Program-made: the position numbers and the translations under genes | Shown: positions 41,582 through 50,838 of the stretch, piece after piece | Position numbering within the stretch: the first letter of the stretch is position 1 | How the letters are laid out: the number at the start of each line of letters is the position of its first letter | Notes under the pieces: generated by a model | The model's database searches: none | What the model was told of the DNA's origin: nothing | What the model saw: the letters and a program-made list of their open reading frames with translations, nothing else | Source of the DNA: Streptomyces roseolus | GTDB lineage: Bacteria; Actinomycetota; Actinomycetes; Streptomycetales; Streptomycetaceae | NCBI RefSeq assembly: GCF_014649855.1 | Contig: NZ_BMTV01000006.1 | Span: forward strand, 80,624 to 144,623 | Length of the DNA stretch: 64,000 bases | Reading direction: 5' to 3'

Positions 41582-44536
41582 ATGGCACTCACATACTCCG
41601 CCGGATCCCTGGTGACCGCGCGCGGCCGCGAATGGGTGGTGCTCCCCGAGAGCGCCCCGGACATGCTCGTCCTGCGCCCCCTCGGCGGATCCGACGACGA
41701 CGTCGCCGCCGTCTTCCCCGCCTTCGAGGACGTCAAGGGCGCCGAGTTCGCCGCCCCCGCGCCCACCGACCTCGGTGACCAGCGCGCCGCCGGCCTGCTG
41801 CGTACGGCCCTGCGCATCGGCTTCCGCTCCGGCGCCGGCCCCTTCCGCTCCCTCGCGGGCATCGCCGTCGAGCCCCGCGCCTACCAGCTGGTGCCGCTCC
41901 TGATGGCCCTGCGCCAGCAGACCGTGCGCATGCTGATCTCCGACGACGTCGGCATCGGCAAGACGGTCGAGGCCGGCCTCATCGCCTCCGAGCTCCTCGC
42001 CCAGGGCGAGGCCACCGGCCTCGCCGTGCTGTGCGCGCCGGCCCTGGCCGAGCAGTGGCAGGCCGAGCTGCGCGGAAAGTTCGGCATCGACGCCGAACTC
42101 GTCCTCTCCTCGACGGTGTCCAGGCTGGAGCGAGGCCTGGACCTCGGACAGTCCCTCTTCGACAAGTACCCCCACGTCATCGTCTCGACGGACTTCATCA
42201 AGTCCACCCGCCACCGCGACGACTTCGTCCGCCACTGCCCCGACCTGGTGATCGTCGACGAGGCCCACACCTGCGTCGCCGCCGACGACACCTCGGCCGG
42301 CTCGCAGAACCAGCTGCGGTACGAACTCCTCAAGCGGGTCGCGGCCGACCCCGAGCGTCACCTGCTCCTCGTCACCGCCACCCCGCACTCCGGCAAGGAG
42401 TCCGCCTTCCGCAACCTCCTCGGCCTGGTCACGCCGGAACTGGCCCGGGTGGACCTGGACAGCGAATCCGGCCGCGCCCTCCTCGCCCGGCACTTCGTCG
42501 CCCGCAAGCGCGCCGACGTCCGCCAGTACCTCACGAAGGGGGACGGACTGAGCGACGACAGCCTCGCCGAGCGGACGGCCTTCCCTTCCGACCGCTACTT
42601 CAAGGACGAGACCTACAAGCTCGCGCCCGCCTACCGGGCCCTGCTCGACGACGCCATCGCCTACGCGAGCGACCGCGTCGAGGCGGCCGGCGGCCAGGGC
42701 AAGCGGGAGGCCCGCATCGCCTGGTGGTCCGCGATCGCCCTGCTGCGCTCCCTCGTCTCCTCGCCCCGGGCCGCCGCCCAGACCCTCCGTACCCGCTCCG
42801 CCGCCGCGGTCGCCGCCTCCGCCGAGGAGGCCGACCGCCTGGGCGCCCCGCTGACCAGCGACTCCGCGGAGAGCGACACCCTGGAGGGGATGGACGTCGC
42901 ACCCGGCGCCGGAACGGAGGAAGGGAACGGGGAGAACGCGGGCAGCCGCCTCGCCGAACTCGCCGCCCGCGCCGAGGCACTGGAGGGACCCGAGCAGGAC
43001 CTCAAGCTGAAGGCGCTCGTCAAGCACCTCAAGGCCCTGCTCGCCGACGGCCACAACCCGATCGTCTTCTGCCGCTACATCCCCACCGCCGAATACCTCG
43101 CCGAGCAGCTGAGCGGCGACCCGGAGACGAAGAAGCGCGGCCCCCTCGGCGCGAAGACCGTCGTCAAGGCCGTCACCGGCACCCTCTCCCCGCAGCAGCG
43201 CATCGAGCGCATCGAGGAGCTGGCCGCGGAGGCCGGCGAGGACGCCGCAGCCCGCCGGGTCCTCGTCGCCACCGACTGCCTGTCCGAGGGCGTCAACCTC
43301 CAGCACCACTTCGACGCCGTCGTCCACTACGACCTGGCCTGGAACCCGACCCGGCACGACCAGCGCGAGGGCCGCGTCGACCGCTACGGCCAGAAGCGGG
43401 ACCAGGTCCGGGTCATCACCCTGTACGGCGACGACAACGGCATCGACGGCAAGGTCCTCGAAGTCCTCATCAAGAAGCACCGCCAGATCAAGAAGGACCT
43501 CGGCATCTCCGTCTCCGTGCCGGACGAGATGTCCACCGGCGTCACGGACGCGATCGTGGAGTGGCTGCTCCTGCGCGGCCGCGAGGGCGAACAGCAGGCC
43601 CTCTTCGGCTCCGACGCCTTCCAGCAGAGCTTCGGCGACCTGGAGCAGGACTGGAACTCCGCCGCCGAGCGCGAGAAGAAGTCCCGCTCCCGCTTCGCCC
43701 AGCGCTCCATCCACCCGGAGGAGGTCGCCCGCGAGGTCGCCTCGGTGCGTGAGGCCCTGGGCGGCGTCGGCGAGGTCGAGACCTTCGTACGGGAGGCCCT
43801 GGGCGCGCTCGGAGGCGTCCTGCGCGAGACGGACGGCTCGACGCCGGGCGACTTCACCGCCCAGGTCGGCGGCACGCCCGCCGGCCTGCGCGACGCGCTC
43901 GCCCCCGCCGTCGGCCCGGAGGTCATCGAGAAGGACCGCCCGATCCCCTTCCGCCACGACCCCGCGGTGGCCCGTGGAGAGGCCGCCCTCGTCCGTACGG
44001 ACCCGGTGATCGGCGCCCTCGCCGGACACGTCCTGAACGCGGCCCTCGACAAGGAGGCCGAAGGCGTCCGGCCGGCCCGCCGCTGCGGCGTCATCACCAC
44101 GGACGCCGTCACCACCCGTACGACCCTGCTCCTCGTCCGCTACCGCTTCCACCTCACCCTGCCCTCGCGGACCGGCGAGAAGCAGCTCGTGGCCGAGGAC
44201 GCCCGGCTGCTGGCCTTCCGCGGCGCCCCGAAGAACGCCGAGTGGCTGTCCCCGGCGGAGGCCGTCGCGCTCCTCGACGCCACCGCCACCGAGAACACGC
44301 CCGCCGACTTCGGCGAACGCACCATGACCCGCATCCTCGGGCAGCTGGACACGGTGACCGGCCACCTGGAGTCCTACGGCGACGACCTCGCGGCCGACCT
44401 CGCCGACTCCCACCGCCGCGTCCGCAGGGCGTCCGACGAGATCGTCCGCGGCCTCCGCGTCACCGCCCAGCGGCCCGCCGACGTCCTCGGCGCCTACGTC
44501 TACCTGCCCGCCGCTTCCGGAGAGGCCGCCGCCTGA
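41582..44536 (+). CDS. drmD: DrmD-like SNF2-family helicase
   Basis: A 984-aa SF2/SNF2 ATPase. Motif I ISDDVGIGKTVEAGL is at about residue 120, motif II VIVDEAHTC at about 225, motif III VTATPHSGKESAF at about 265, motif V VATDCLSEGVNLQ at about 562, motif VI RHDQREGRVDRYGQK at about 595. The N-terminal PRAYQLVPLLMAL and the long helical C-terminus fit DISARM class 1 DrmD. It lies 32 bp after the kinase-helicase gene; GAGG is 13 nt before ATG 41582, a weak ribosome site. Its stop shares one base with the methyltransferase start. Expected to translocate on dsDNA as part of the defence complex. Confidence 0.87.
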   Translation: MALTYSAGSLVTARGREWVVLPESAPDMLVLRPLGGSDDDVAAVFPAFEDVKGAEFAAPAPTDLGDQRAAGLLRTALRIGFRSGAGPFRSLAGIAVEPRAYQLVPLLMALRQQTVRMLISDDVGIGKTVEAGLIASELLAQGEATGLAVLCAPALAEQWQAELRGKFGIDAELVLSSTVSRLERGLDLGQSLFDKYPHVIVSTDFIKSTRHRDDFVRHCPDLVIVDEAHTCVAADDTSAGSQNQLRYELLKRVAADPERHLLLVTATPHSGKESAFRNLLGLVTPELARVDLDSESGRALLARHFVARKRADVRQYLTKGDGLSDDSLAERTAFPSDRYFKDETYKLAPAYRALLDDAIAYASDRVEAAGGQGKREARIAWWSAIALLRSLVSSPRAAAQTLRTRSAAAVAASAEEADRLGAPLTSDSAESDTLEGMDVAPGAGTEEGNGENAGSRLAELAARAEALEGPEQDLKLKALVKHLKALLADGHNPIVFCRYIPTAEYLAEQLSGDPETKKRGPLGAKTVVKAVTGTLSPQQRIERIEELAAEAGEDAAARRVLVATDCLSEGVNLQHHFDAVVHYDLAWNPTRHDQREGRVDRYGQKRDQVRVITLYGDDNGIDGKVLEVLIKKHRQIKKDLGISVSVPDEMSTGVTDAIVEWLLLRGREGEQQALFGSDAFQQSFGDLEQDWNSAAEREKKSRSRFAQRSIHPEEVAREVASVREALGGVGEVETFVREALGALGGVLRETDGSTPGDFTAQVGGTPAGLRDALAPAVGPEVIEKDRPIPFRHDPAVARGEAALVRTDPVIGALAGHVLNAALDKEAEGVRPARRCGVITTDAVTTRTTLLLVRYRFHLTLPSRTGEKQLVAEDARLLAFRGAPKNAEWLSPAEAVALLDATATENTPADFGERTMTRILGQLDTVTGHLESYGDDLAADLADSHRRVRRASDEIVRGLRVTAQRPADVLGAYVYLPAASGEAAA

Positions 44537-47500
44537 TGTCCGCCACCACCCGCAGCCAGGTCTTCTCCGCCGTCCAGACGGTCGGCGCGCTGCTGCCCGC
44601 CGACATGCTGGTCCGGATCTCCGAGGGCAAGGACGTCCCCGGCTCCAAGCCCGCCGACTACGGCCTCCCGACCTCCCGCTCCGTACGCGACGAGGCCGAG
44701 CGGAGCTGGGAGTACCTGAAGCCCCTCTGGCGCGACCTGCGCAAGCGTCTCCCCGAGGACCCCGTCACGGGCGCCCCCGCCGCCGACCCCACGGGCCTCG
44801 CCACCAGCGACTGGCTGGCCCCCCTCTGGCGCGAACTCGGCTTCGGCCCCCTGACGGCCGTGGGCCCGGCCGGCATCACCGCCGACTCCGACGCGGAGAA
44901 GTCCTTCCCGGTCTCCCACCGCTGGCACCACGCCCTCATCCACCAGACCGCGTGGAACACGGACCTCGACAAGCGCGCCGCCGCCGGCCAGGTCCCGCCC
45001 CAGTCCATGCTCCAGGAATGCCTCAACCGCACCGAGACCCACCTGTGGGGAGTCCTCACCAACGGCCGCCGGGTGCGCCTGCTGCGCGACTCCAACGCCC
45101 TCGCCACGGCGTCCTACGTCGAGTTCGACCTCGAAGCGGTCTTCGACGGCGAACTCTTCAGCGAGTTCGTCCTCCTCTACCGCCTCCTGCACGTCTCCCG
45201 CTTCGAGGTGGCGGACGGGGCGGCGCCGTCGGGCTGCCGCCTGGAGAAGTGGCGCACCGAGGCGATCGCCTCCGGCACCCGCGCCCTGGAACAGCTCCGC
45301 AAGGGCGTCCAGGAGGCCATCACCGCCCTCGGCACCGGCTTCCTCCGCCACCCCGCCAACACGGCCCTGCGCGACGACACCGACGTCAAGGCCCTGCACG
45401 GGGCACTCCTGCGGCTGGTCTACCGCCTCCTGTTCGTCTTCGTGGCGGAGGACCGTGACGCCCTCCTCTCCCCGGACGCCGACGAGCAGGCCCGTCAGCG
45501 GTACGAGACGTACTTCTCGTCGAGCCGCCTCCGCACCCACGCCCGGAAGCGCCGCGGCACCGCCCACGGCGACCTCTACCAGGCCCTCCGCATCGTCCTG
45601 GACGCCCTCGGCGACGAGAACGGCCGCCCGGAGCTGGGCCTGCCGGGCCTCGGCGGCATCTTCGACGAGACGGACGCGGACACCCCGCTGAAGGGCCTGT
45701 CCCTGGCGAACGAGCACCTCCTCACCGCCGTGCGCCACCTCTCCCAGGTCCGCGACACGGGCTCCCGCCGCTGGCGCACGGTCGACTACCGCCACTTGGA
45801 CGCCGAGGAACTGGGCTCGATCTACGAGTCCCTGCTCGAACTGGTCCCGCAGCACAGCGCGGTCGACCGCACCTTCGAACTGGTCGAACTGGCCGGCAAC
45901 ACGCGGAAGACGACGGGCTCGTACTACACCCCGTCCTCCCTCATCGAATGCCTGCTGGACTCCTCCCTGGACCCGGTCCTGGACGACGCGGTGAAGCGCG
46001 GCGAGCAGGCGGCGACGGCGGCGGGCGAGCCGGACCCGTCGGACGCGATCGTCAGCGAACTCCTCTCCCTCACGGTCTGCGACCCGGCCTGCGGCTCCGG
46101 CCACTTCCTGGTGGCGGCGGCGCGCAGGATCGCCAAGCGCGTGGCGGCGGTCCGCGAACGCAACCCCGAGCCGACCCTGGAAGCCGTCCGCCACGCGCTC
46201 CACGAGGTCGTGGCCCGCTGCATCTACGGCGTCGACCTCAACCCGATGGCGGTCGAACTGGCCAAGGTGTCCCTGTGGCTGGAAGCCCTGGAACCCGGCC
46301 GCCCCCTCGGCTTCCTGAACGCCCACGTCAAGCACGGCAACGCCCTGATCGGCGCGACGCCGAAACTGCTGCGGGACGGGATCCCGGACGACGCGTTCAT
46401 CGCGACCGAGGGAGACGACAAGAAGCACGCCAAGACTCTGGAGAAGCTCAACGCCGAGGAGCGCAAGGGCCAGTTCACCCTCTTCGACCTGGAGGACGAG
46501 GGAGTGAGGGTCGCCAACACGGCCTTCGCGTCCGGCATGCGCCGCATCACCCACGCGCCTTCCGGCAACCTGAGCGAGGTACGCGGCCAGGCGGCGGCCT
46601 ACGAGCAGTGGGAGAAGTCCGCCGACTACGTCAACGCCCTCCACCTGGCCGACGCCTGGTGCGCCGCCTTCATGTGGCTCAAGACCCCCGAGGCCCCGAG
46701 GGCCGTCACGCACGGCGTCTTCCGCTCCCTGGAGGACCCGAACGCATCCAGCGCCTCCAAGGCCACCCACGACGAGATCGTGCGCCTGCGCGAGCAGTAC
46801 CGCTTCTTCCACTGGCACCTGGAGTTCCCGGAGGTGTTCTCCGTCCCGGAGTCGGGAGCGGGCATCAGCGAGGCGACGGGCTGGGCGGGCGGCTTCGACT
46901 GTGTGCTGGGCAACCCGCCGTGGGACAGCGTGGAGCTGAAGGAGCAGGAGTTCTTCGCGCAGCGCGCCCCCGAGATCGCCGCCATCTCGAACGCCAGCGC
47001 CCGCAAGAAGCAGATCGCCAAGCTCCAGGAGACCCCGGAGACGCTGGAACTGTACGGTGAGTACGCGGCGGCCAAACGAGCCGTCTACGCGGAGAGCCAC
47101 TTCCTGCGCAGGTCCGAGCGGGTACCGCTGACGGGCCAGGGCAACCTGAACCTGTACGCGGTGTTCGCCGAGACGGACCGCATCCTGACGGGCGAGCGGG
47201 GCCGGGCCGGCGTCATCGTCCCGACGGGCATCGCGACGGACGCGCGGACGCAGTACTTCTTCAAGGACCTCGTGGAGAACGGCTCGATCGCGGCGCTGTA
47301 CGACTTCGAGAACCGGGCCGGCCTGTTCCCGGATGTGGACTCTCGCATGAAGTTCAGCATCCTGTCCTTGGCGGGCCGAGCCCTGCGTGAGGCGGAGGGC
47401 CGGTTCGCCTTCTTCCTCCAGGACCCGGCGGAGCTGGACGACGCGGAGAAGGCGTTCGTGCTCACGCCCGAGGAGATCACCCTCCTCAATCCCAACACGG

Positions 47501-48561
47501 GCACCTGTCCGGTCTTCCGAACCCGTCGCGACGCGGAGATCACCTTGGGTGTGTACCGCCGAGTGCCCGTTCTGCTGAGGGAGGGCGACCCGGCAGGCGA
47601 CCCGTGGAGTGTGTCGTTCCTGAGGATGTTCGACATGTCGCACGACTCGCATCTCTTCCACGCTCGTGAGGATCTGATGGCCGAGGGGTGGAGGCTGGAC
47701 GGCAACGTCTTCGTTCTCGGTGGGGCCCGGATGCTTCCGTTGTACGAGGCGAAGATGCTTCACCACTACGACCACCGCTGGGCGACCTATGACGAGGACG
47801 GTTCTACGCGGGACGTGAAGCTGGAGGAGAAGAAGGAACGAGACGGGGTGATCGCCCCCCGTTACTGGGTGCCGGCGACGAACGTGCGCGAGCGCCTTGT
47901 CGCGCGAGGCTGGGAAAATCACTGGTTGCTGGCATTCCGCAACGTGTGCCGCAACACAGATGAGCGCACGGTCATCAGTTCGGTGATTCCCGAATCTGCG
48001 GTGGGGCACAGTGCGCCGCTCGTTTTGGCCCGCGAAGGGAACCTTCTGCAGCAGGTTCTCAGCTCCTACGTCTGCGACTATGTCTTGCGCCAGAAACTGG
48101 GTGGCGTGAACCTGTCGTTCAACTATTTCGAGCAAATCCCTGTTCCGCTTCTCGCCACCGTTCTTGTGCATCAGGAGTTCATGAGGAAGCGCGGTCTGGA
48201 GCTGGCGTTCGTGACGCGGGAGCTCGAACCGTTCGCCCGCGACCTCGGCGACACCGGCGCCCCCTTCGTCTGGGACGAAGACCGCCGCACCATCATCCGC
48301 GCCGAACTCGACGCCCTCTTCTTCCACCTCTACGGCATCGACAGGGACGACGTCGCCTACATCCTCGACACCTTCCCCATCGTCAAGCGCAAGGACGAGG
48401 CCAAGTACGGCACCTACCGCACCAAGGACCTCATCCTCGCCGAGTACGACCGCATGGCGGCCGCCGGCGTCAGCCTGACCAACCCCCTCGTGGACGGCGA
48501 GAACTACACCTCCACGCTCACCCCGCCCCCGGGACACGGCCCCCGCCACCCGGCGGCCTGA
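44536..48561 (+). CDS. drmMI: DrmMI-like N6-adenine DNA methyltransferase
   Basis: A 1,341-aa gamma-class N6-adenine methyltransferase. Motif X/entry TTGSYYTPSSLIECLLDSSL is at about 455, SAM motif I DPACGSGHFLVAAARRIAKR at about 515, IYGVDLNPMAVELAKVSLWL at about 570, and catalytic motif IV GNPPWDS at about 790. The C-terminal target-recognition part has Y(F)EQIPVPLLATV and YGIDRDDVAYILDTF. DISARM DrmMI and BREX PglX share this layout; the DrmD neighbour favours DrmMI. It should mark host DNA as self. Codons from about 47480 to 48240 are visibly less GC-rich than on either side, suggesting exchange of the recognition domain. Confidence 0.88.
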   Translation: MSATTRSQVFSAVQTVGALLPADMLVRISEGKDVPGSKPADYGLPTSRSVRDEAERSWEYLKPLWRDLRKRLPEDPVTGAPAADPTGLATSDWLAPLWRELGFGPLTAVGPAGITADSDAEKSFPVSHRWHHALIHQTAWNTDLDKRAAAGQVPPQSMLQECLNRTETHLWGVLTNGRRVRLLRDSNALATASYVEFDLEAVFDGELFSEFVLLYRLLHVSRFEVADGAAPSGCRLEKWRTEAIASGTRALEQLRKGVQEAITALGTGFLRHPANTALRDDTDVKALHGALLRLVYRLLFVFVAEDRDALLSPDADEQARQRYETYFSSSRLRTHARKRRGTAHGDLYQALRIVLDALGDENGRPELGLPGLGGIFDETDADTPLKGLSLANEHLLTAVRHLSQVRDTGSRRWRTVDYRHLDAEELGSIYESLLELVPQHSAVDRTFELVELAGNTRKTTGSYYTPSSLIECLLDSSLDPVLDDAVKRGEQAATAAGEPDPSDAIVSELLSLTVCDPACGSGHFLVAAARRIAKRVAAVRERNPEPTLEAVRHALHEVVARCIYGVDLNPMAVELAKVSLWLEALEPGRPLGFLNAHVKHGNALIGATPKLLRDGIPDDAFIATEGDDKKHAKTLEKLNAEERKGQFTLFDLEDEGVRVANTAFASGMRRITHAPSGNLSEVRGQAAAYEQWEKSADYVNALHLADAWCAAFMWLKTPEAPRAVTHGVFRSLEDPNASSASKATHDEIVRLREQYRFFHWHLEFPEVFSVPESGAGISEATGWAGGFDCVLGNPPWDSVELKEQEFFAQRAPEIAAISNASARKKQIAKLQETPETLELYGEYAAAKRAVYAESHFLRRSERVPLTGQGNLNLYAVFAETDRILTGERGRAGVIVPTGIATDARTQYFFKDLVENGSIAALYDFENRAGLFPDVDSRMKFSILSLAGRALREAEGRFAFFLQDPAELDDAEKAFVLTPEEITLLNPNTGTCPVFRTRRDAEITLGVYRRVPVLLREGDPAGDPWSVSFLRMFDMSHDSHLFHAREDLMAEGWRLDGNVFVLGGARMLPLYEAKMLHHYDHRWATYDEDGSTRDVKLEEKKERDGVIAPRYWVPATNVRERLVARGWENHWLLAFRNVCRNTDERTVISSVIPESAVGHSAPLVLAREGNLLQQVLSSYVCDYVLRQKLGGVNLSFNYFEQIPVPLLATVLVHQEFMRKRGLELAFVTRELEPFARDLGDTGAPFVWDEDRRTIIRAELDALFFHLYGIDRDDVAYILDTFPIVKRKDEAKYGTYRTKDLILAEYDRMAAAGVSLTNPLVDGENYTSTLTPPPGHGPRHPAA

Positions 48562-48579
48562 AAACCCACCACGCCTACG

Positions 48580-48614
48580 CGGCCCGGACCGGAGGGGAGC
48601 CACGGTCCGGGCCG
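48580..48614 (+). terminator. Hairpin after the kinase-helicase/drmD/drmMI operon
   Basis: CGGCCCGGACC (48580-48590) pairs perfectly with GGTCCGGGCCG (48604-48614) over a 13-nt loop, starting 18 bp after the drmMI stop and ending 20 bp before the next start codon. It could also act on the following gene's leader. Confidence 0.75.
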
Positions 48615-48634
48615 TGACCCGAAAGGGGTCGACC

Positions 48635-49894
48635 ATGGATGACGAGATCCAGTTGTTCAGAGACGGTGACGGTCTGGCGGTCATCGGAGACCCGGCGGCG
48701 GTCGAGCGCTTCCTCGTCTCGGAGGGACTGCCGGCGAAGGGCCCCGGGACGCGCCGGTTCGGGAAGACCCTCGGTGACGCCGCCGGGCTCGCGCAGACGG
48801 GTTCCGGCTTCGCCGCCGACTCGGGTCGCTGGGTGAAGCTGACCAAGGAGTCCGCGCAGCGCATCGACAAGATCGGGCTGCGGAAGAGCGCCACGACGGG
48901 GCTCGAAACGGGTGTGCTGAAGGGGCCGAAGGGCCAGATCGACGGCTTCGTCGAGTTCGCGAAGGGGGCGAGGTCCCTCAAGGGCAACCCGGCTCAACTC
49001 GCCAACGTCGCCACGGTCATGGCGCAACTGGCCATGCAGCAGGCCATGGACGAGATCGCCGACTACCTCGCCACGATCGACGAGAAGGTCGACGACGTGC
49101 TCCGCGCCCAGGAGGACCAGGCGCTGGCGCGGATGATCGGGGTGGACTTCGTGCTCAAGGACGCCCTCACCGTCCGGGAGCAGGTGGGCCGCGTCTCCGA
49201 GGTCACGTGGTCGAAGGTGCAGAACACCTCCACGACGATCGCCGACACCCAGGCGTACGCACTGCGCCGGCTCGACGCCCTCGCCGAGAAGACGGAGCAG
49301 AAGAGCAAGATCGGTGAACTGGCCAAGGCGTCCAAGGAGATCGAGGCCAAGGCGCGCGAGTGGCTCGCCGTACTCGCGCACTGCTTCCAGCTCCAGGACG
49401 CCTTCGCCGTACTCGAACTCGACCGGGTACGGGAAACGACCCCGCACGAGCTGGACGCGCACCGCCTCGGGCTCCGGGCCGCCCGGAAGAACCGGATGGA
49501 CCTCATCTCGGAGAGCACCGAGCGCCTGGTGGCCAGGATGCACACGGCCGCCGGCACGGCCAACGCGAAGGTGCTGCTGCACCCGACCACGTCCCGCGAG
49601 GTGGTCCACGCGCGCAACCACGTCGAGGTCGCCGTCGTCGACTTCCACGGCCGGCTCGGGATCGAGCGCGACCAGGAGTCGCTGGAGGCGCGGCGCTGGA
49701 AGGAAGCGGCCGTGGAGGTGAGGGACAAGGCACTGGAGAAGGGCGCGGAGAACATCGACGCCGCCCGCCGCCTCGGCACCGAGACCCTCGGCCGGGCGAA
49801 GTCGGCGACGGGCAAGCTCTCCAGCGGCATCGCGGAGCGAGCGCGCCGACGGCGCGACGGAGACGGGGAAGAGGGGGAGGAAGAGAAAGCCTGA
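48635..49894 (+). CDS. Helical hypothetical protein of the defence island
   Basis: A 419-aa soluble, mostly helical protein with no signal or membrane segment. It opens with a short alpha/beta segment (IQLFRDGDGLAVIGDPAAVE ... FLVSEGLP). Helices include LANVATVMAQLAMQQAMDEI, which continues ADYLATIDEKVDDVLRAQED. The basic/acidic tail ends RRRRDGDGEEGEEEKA. ATG 48635 has AAAGGGG 6 nt upstream. I recall similar hypothetical proteins in Streptomyces but no assigned function. It follows the operon terminator, so its link to the defence genes is only positional. Confidence 0.75.
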   Translation: MDDEIQLFRDGDGLAVIGDPAAVERFLVSEGLPAKGPGTRRFGKTLGDAAGLAQTGSGFAADSGRWVKLTKESAQRIDKIGLRKSATTGLETGVLKGPKGQIDGFVEFAKGARSLKGNPAQLANVATVMAQLAMQQAMDEIADYLATIDEKVDDVLRAQEDQALARMIGVDFVLKDALTVREQVGRVSEVTWSKVQNTSTTIADTQAYALRRLDALAEKTEQKSKIGELAKASKEIEAKAREWLAVLAHCFQLQDAFAVLELDRVRETTPHELDAHRLGLRAARKNRMDLISESTERLVARMHTAAGTANAKVLLHPTTSREVVHARNHVEVAVVDFHGRLGIERDQESLEARRWKEAAVEVRDKALEKGAENIDAARRLGTETLGRAKSATGKLSSGIAERARRRRDGDGEEGEEEKA

Positions 49895-50066
49895 CCGAGC
49901 GGCGACCGCAGGCCCACGGGCGCATCCCGTCAGCCTCATGCGAGCCGGTGGCTGCCGGAGTCCGGCGAAAAACAGCCCCCGCCGCACACCCGATCGCGAT
50001 GATGAACCCCCGAACCCGCCCGGCCCACTCCTTCCGGCCGGGCCCGCACCCCAGGAGCCTCCTGCC

Positions 50067-50810
50067 ATGATCCCGCCCAGGCCCACCGGCGACCCGGCCC
50101 TCCCCGCCCCGCCGGCCCCCGCACCCGCCAGACCCCGTCCGTCCCGCCGCGCCGCCGTCCTGGTGGCCGTCTGGACGGTCCTCGTCGCCGGCGTGTCCTC
50201 CGGCATCACCGCCGCCGTGGTCGGAGACGGCGGCGGCGACGTCGAGGACGCCGCCGCGCCGGCGGCCGGCCCGTCGATATGGCAGGACACCCGTACGTAC
50301 CCCGCCGATCCTCCTCAGGAGCCGGAGACGGTCCCGAGCCCGACGCCGACCCCCAAGAGCTTCGCCGTGGGGGAGAAGGCGAAGAGCGGCGGTGCGACGG
50401 TCGTCGTCAAGAAGGTCGGTGTGGCCGCGACGGTGACGTTGGACGACTTCGACTCGGACAAGATCCTCAAGGCCGGTACGGGTGCGAAGTTCGCGATCGT
50501 GGAGACGACCGTCCAGAACGACGGCACCGACTCCTTCGACCCCGTGTGCGGCGGCGGCATCTCGCAGGGCCTCATCGACGCCGAGGGACGGAAGTTCGAC
50601 CTCATCGAAGAGGCGTTCCTGGTCAAGGCCAACCACAAGGCCGACGCCTGCGGCGAGGAGGTACAGCCCGGGTTCAAGCGTGACGCCGTCTTCGTCTACA
50701 AGATCCCCGCCGACTCGAGCCCGGCCGAGTGGGCGTTCTCCGGCTCCCAAGGCATGACCGAAGGCGACCTGACCACCGTACGGCTCGCCCCCGGCTCCAC
50801 GTCGAGCTGA
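50067..50810 (+). CDS. Membrane-anchored DUF4352-like extracellular protein
   Basis: A 247-aa protein with a Pro-rich cytoplasmic N-terminus, one membrane helix (AAVLVAVWTVLVAGVSSGIT), a Pro/Thr linker, and a beta-sandwich-type domain (FAVGEKAKSGGATVVVKKVG ... AKFAIVETTVQNDGTDSF ... GFKRDAVFVYKIPADSSPAE) like DUF4352/TelA-type extracellular modules. Two cysteines in the domain could pair. AGGAG lies 9 nt before ATG 50067. The 172 bp upstream of it hold no further gene. No evident functional link to its neighbours. Confidence 0.8.
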   Translation: MIPPRPTGDPALPAPPAPAPARPRPSRRAAVLVAVWTVLVAGVSSGITAAVVGDGGGDVEDAAAPAAGPSIWQDTRTYPADPPQEPETVPSPTPTPKSFAVGEKAKSGGATVVVKKVGVAATVTLDDFDSDKILKAGTGAKFAIVETTVQNDGTDSFDPVCGGGISQGLIDAEGRKFDLIEEAFLVKANHKADACGEEVQPGFKRDAVFVYKIPADSSPAEWAFSGSQGMTEGDLTTVRLAPGSTSS

Positions 50811-50838
50811 CGACCCGCCACCCACCCGGAGCCGCGCC

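Noticed and set aside
35016..41588. A 2,190-codon open frame on the minus strand
   Set aside because: Exact antisense of the kinase-helicase gene; composition (Val/Gly/Glu-rich, no domains) is what GC-rich complementary strands give.
25751..48561. BREX or Pgl (PglX/PglW) assignment
   Set aside because: No PglZ/BrxZ phosphatase or BrxC/PglY ATPase is present; the DrmA, DrmB and DrmD features fit DISARM better.
44500..48987. A 1,495-codon minus-strand frame
   Set aside because: Antisense shadow of drmMI, whose motifs are clear on the plus strand.
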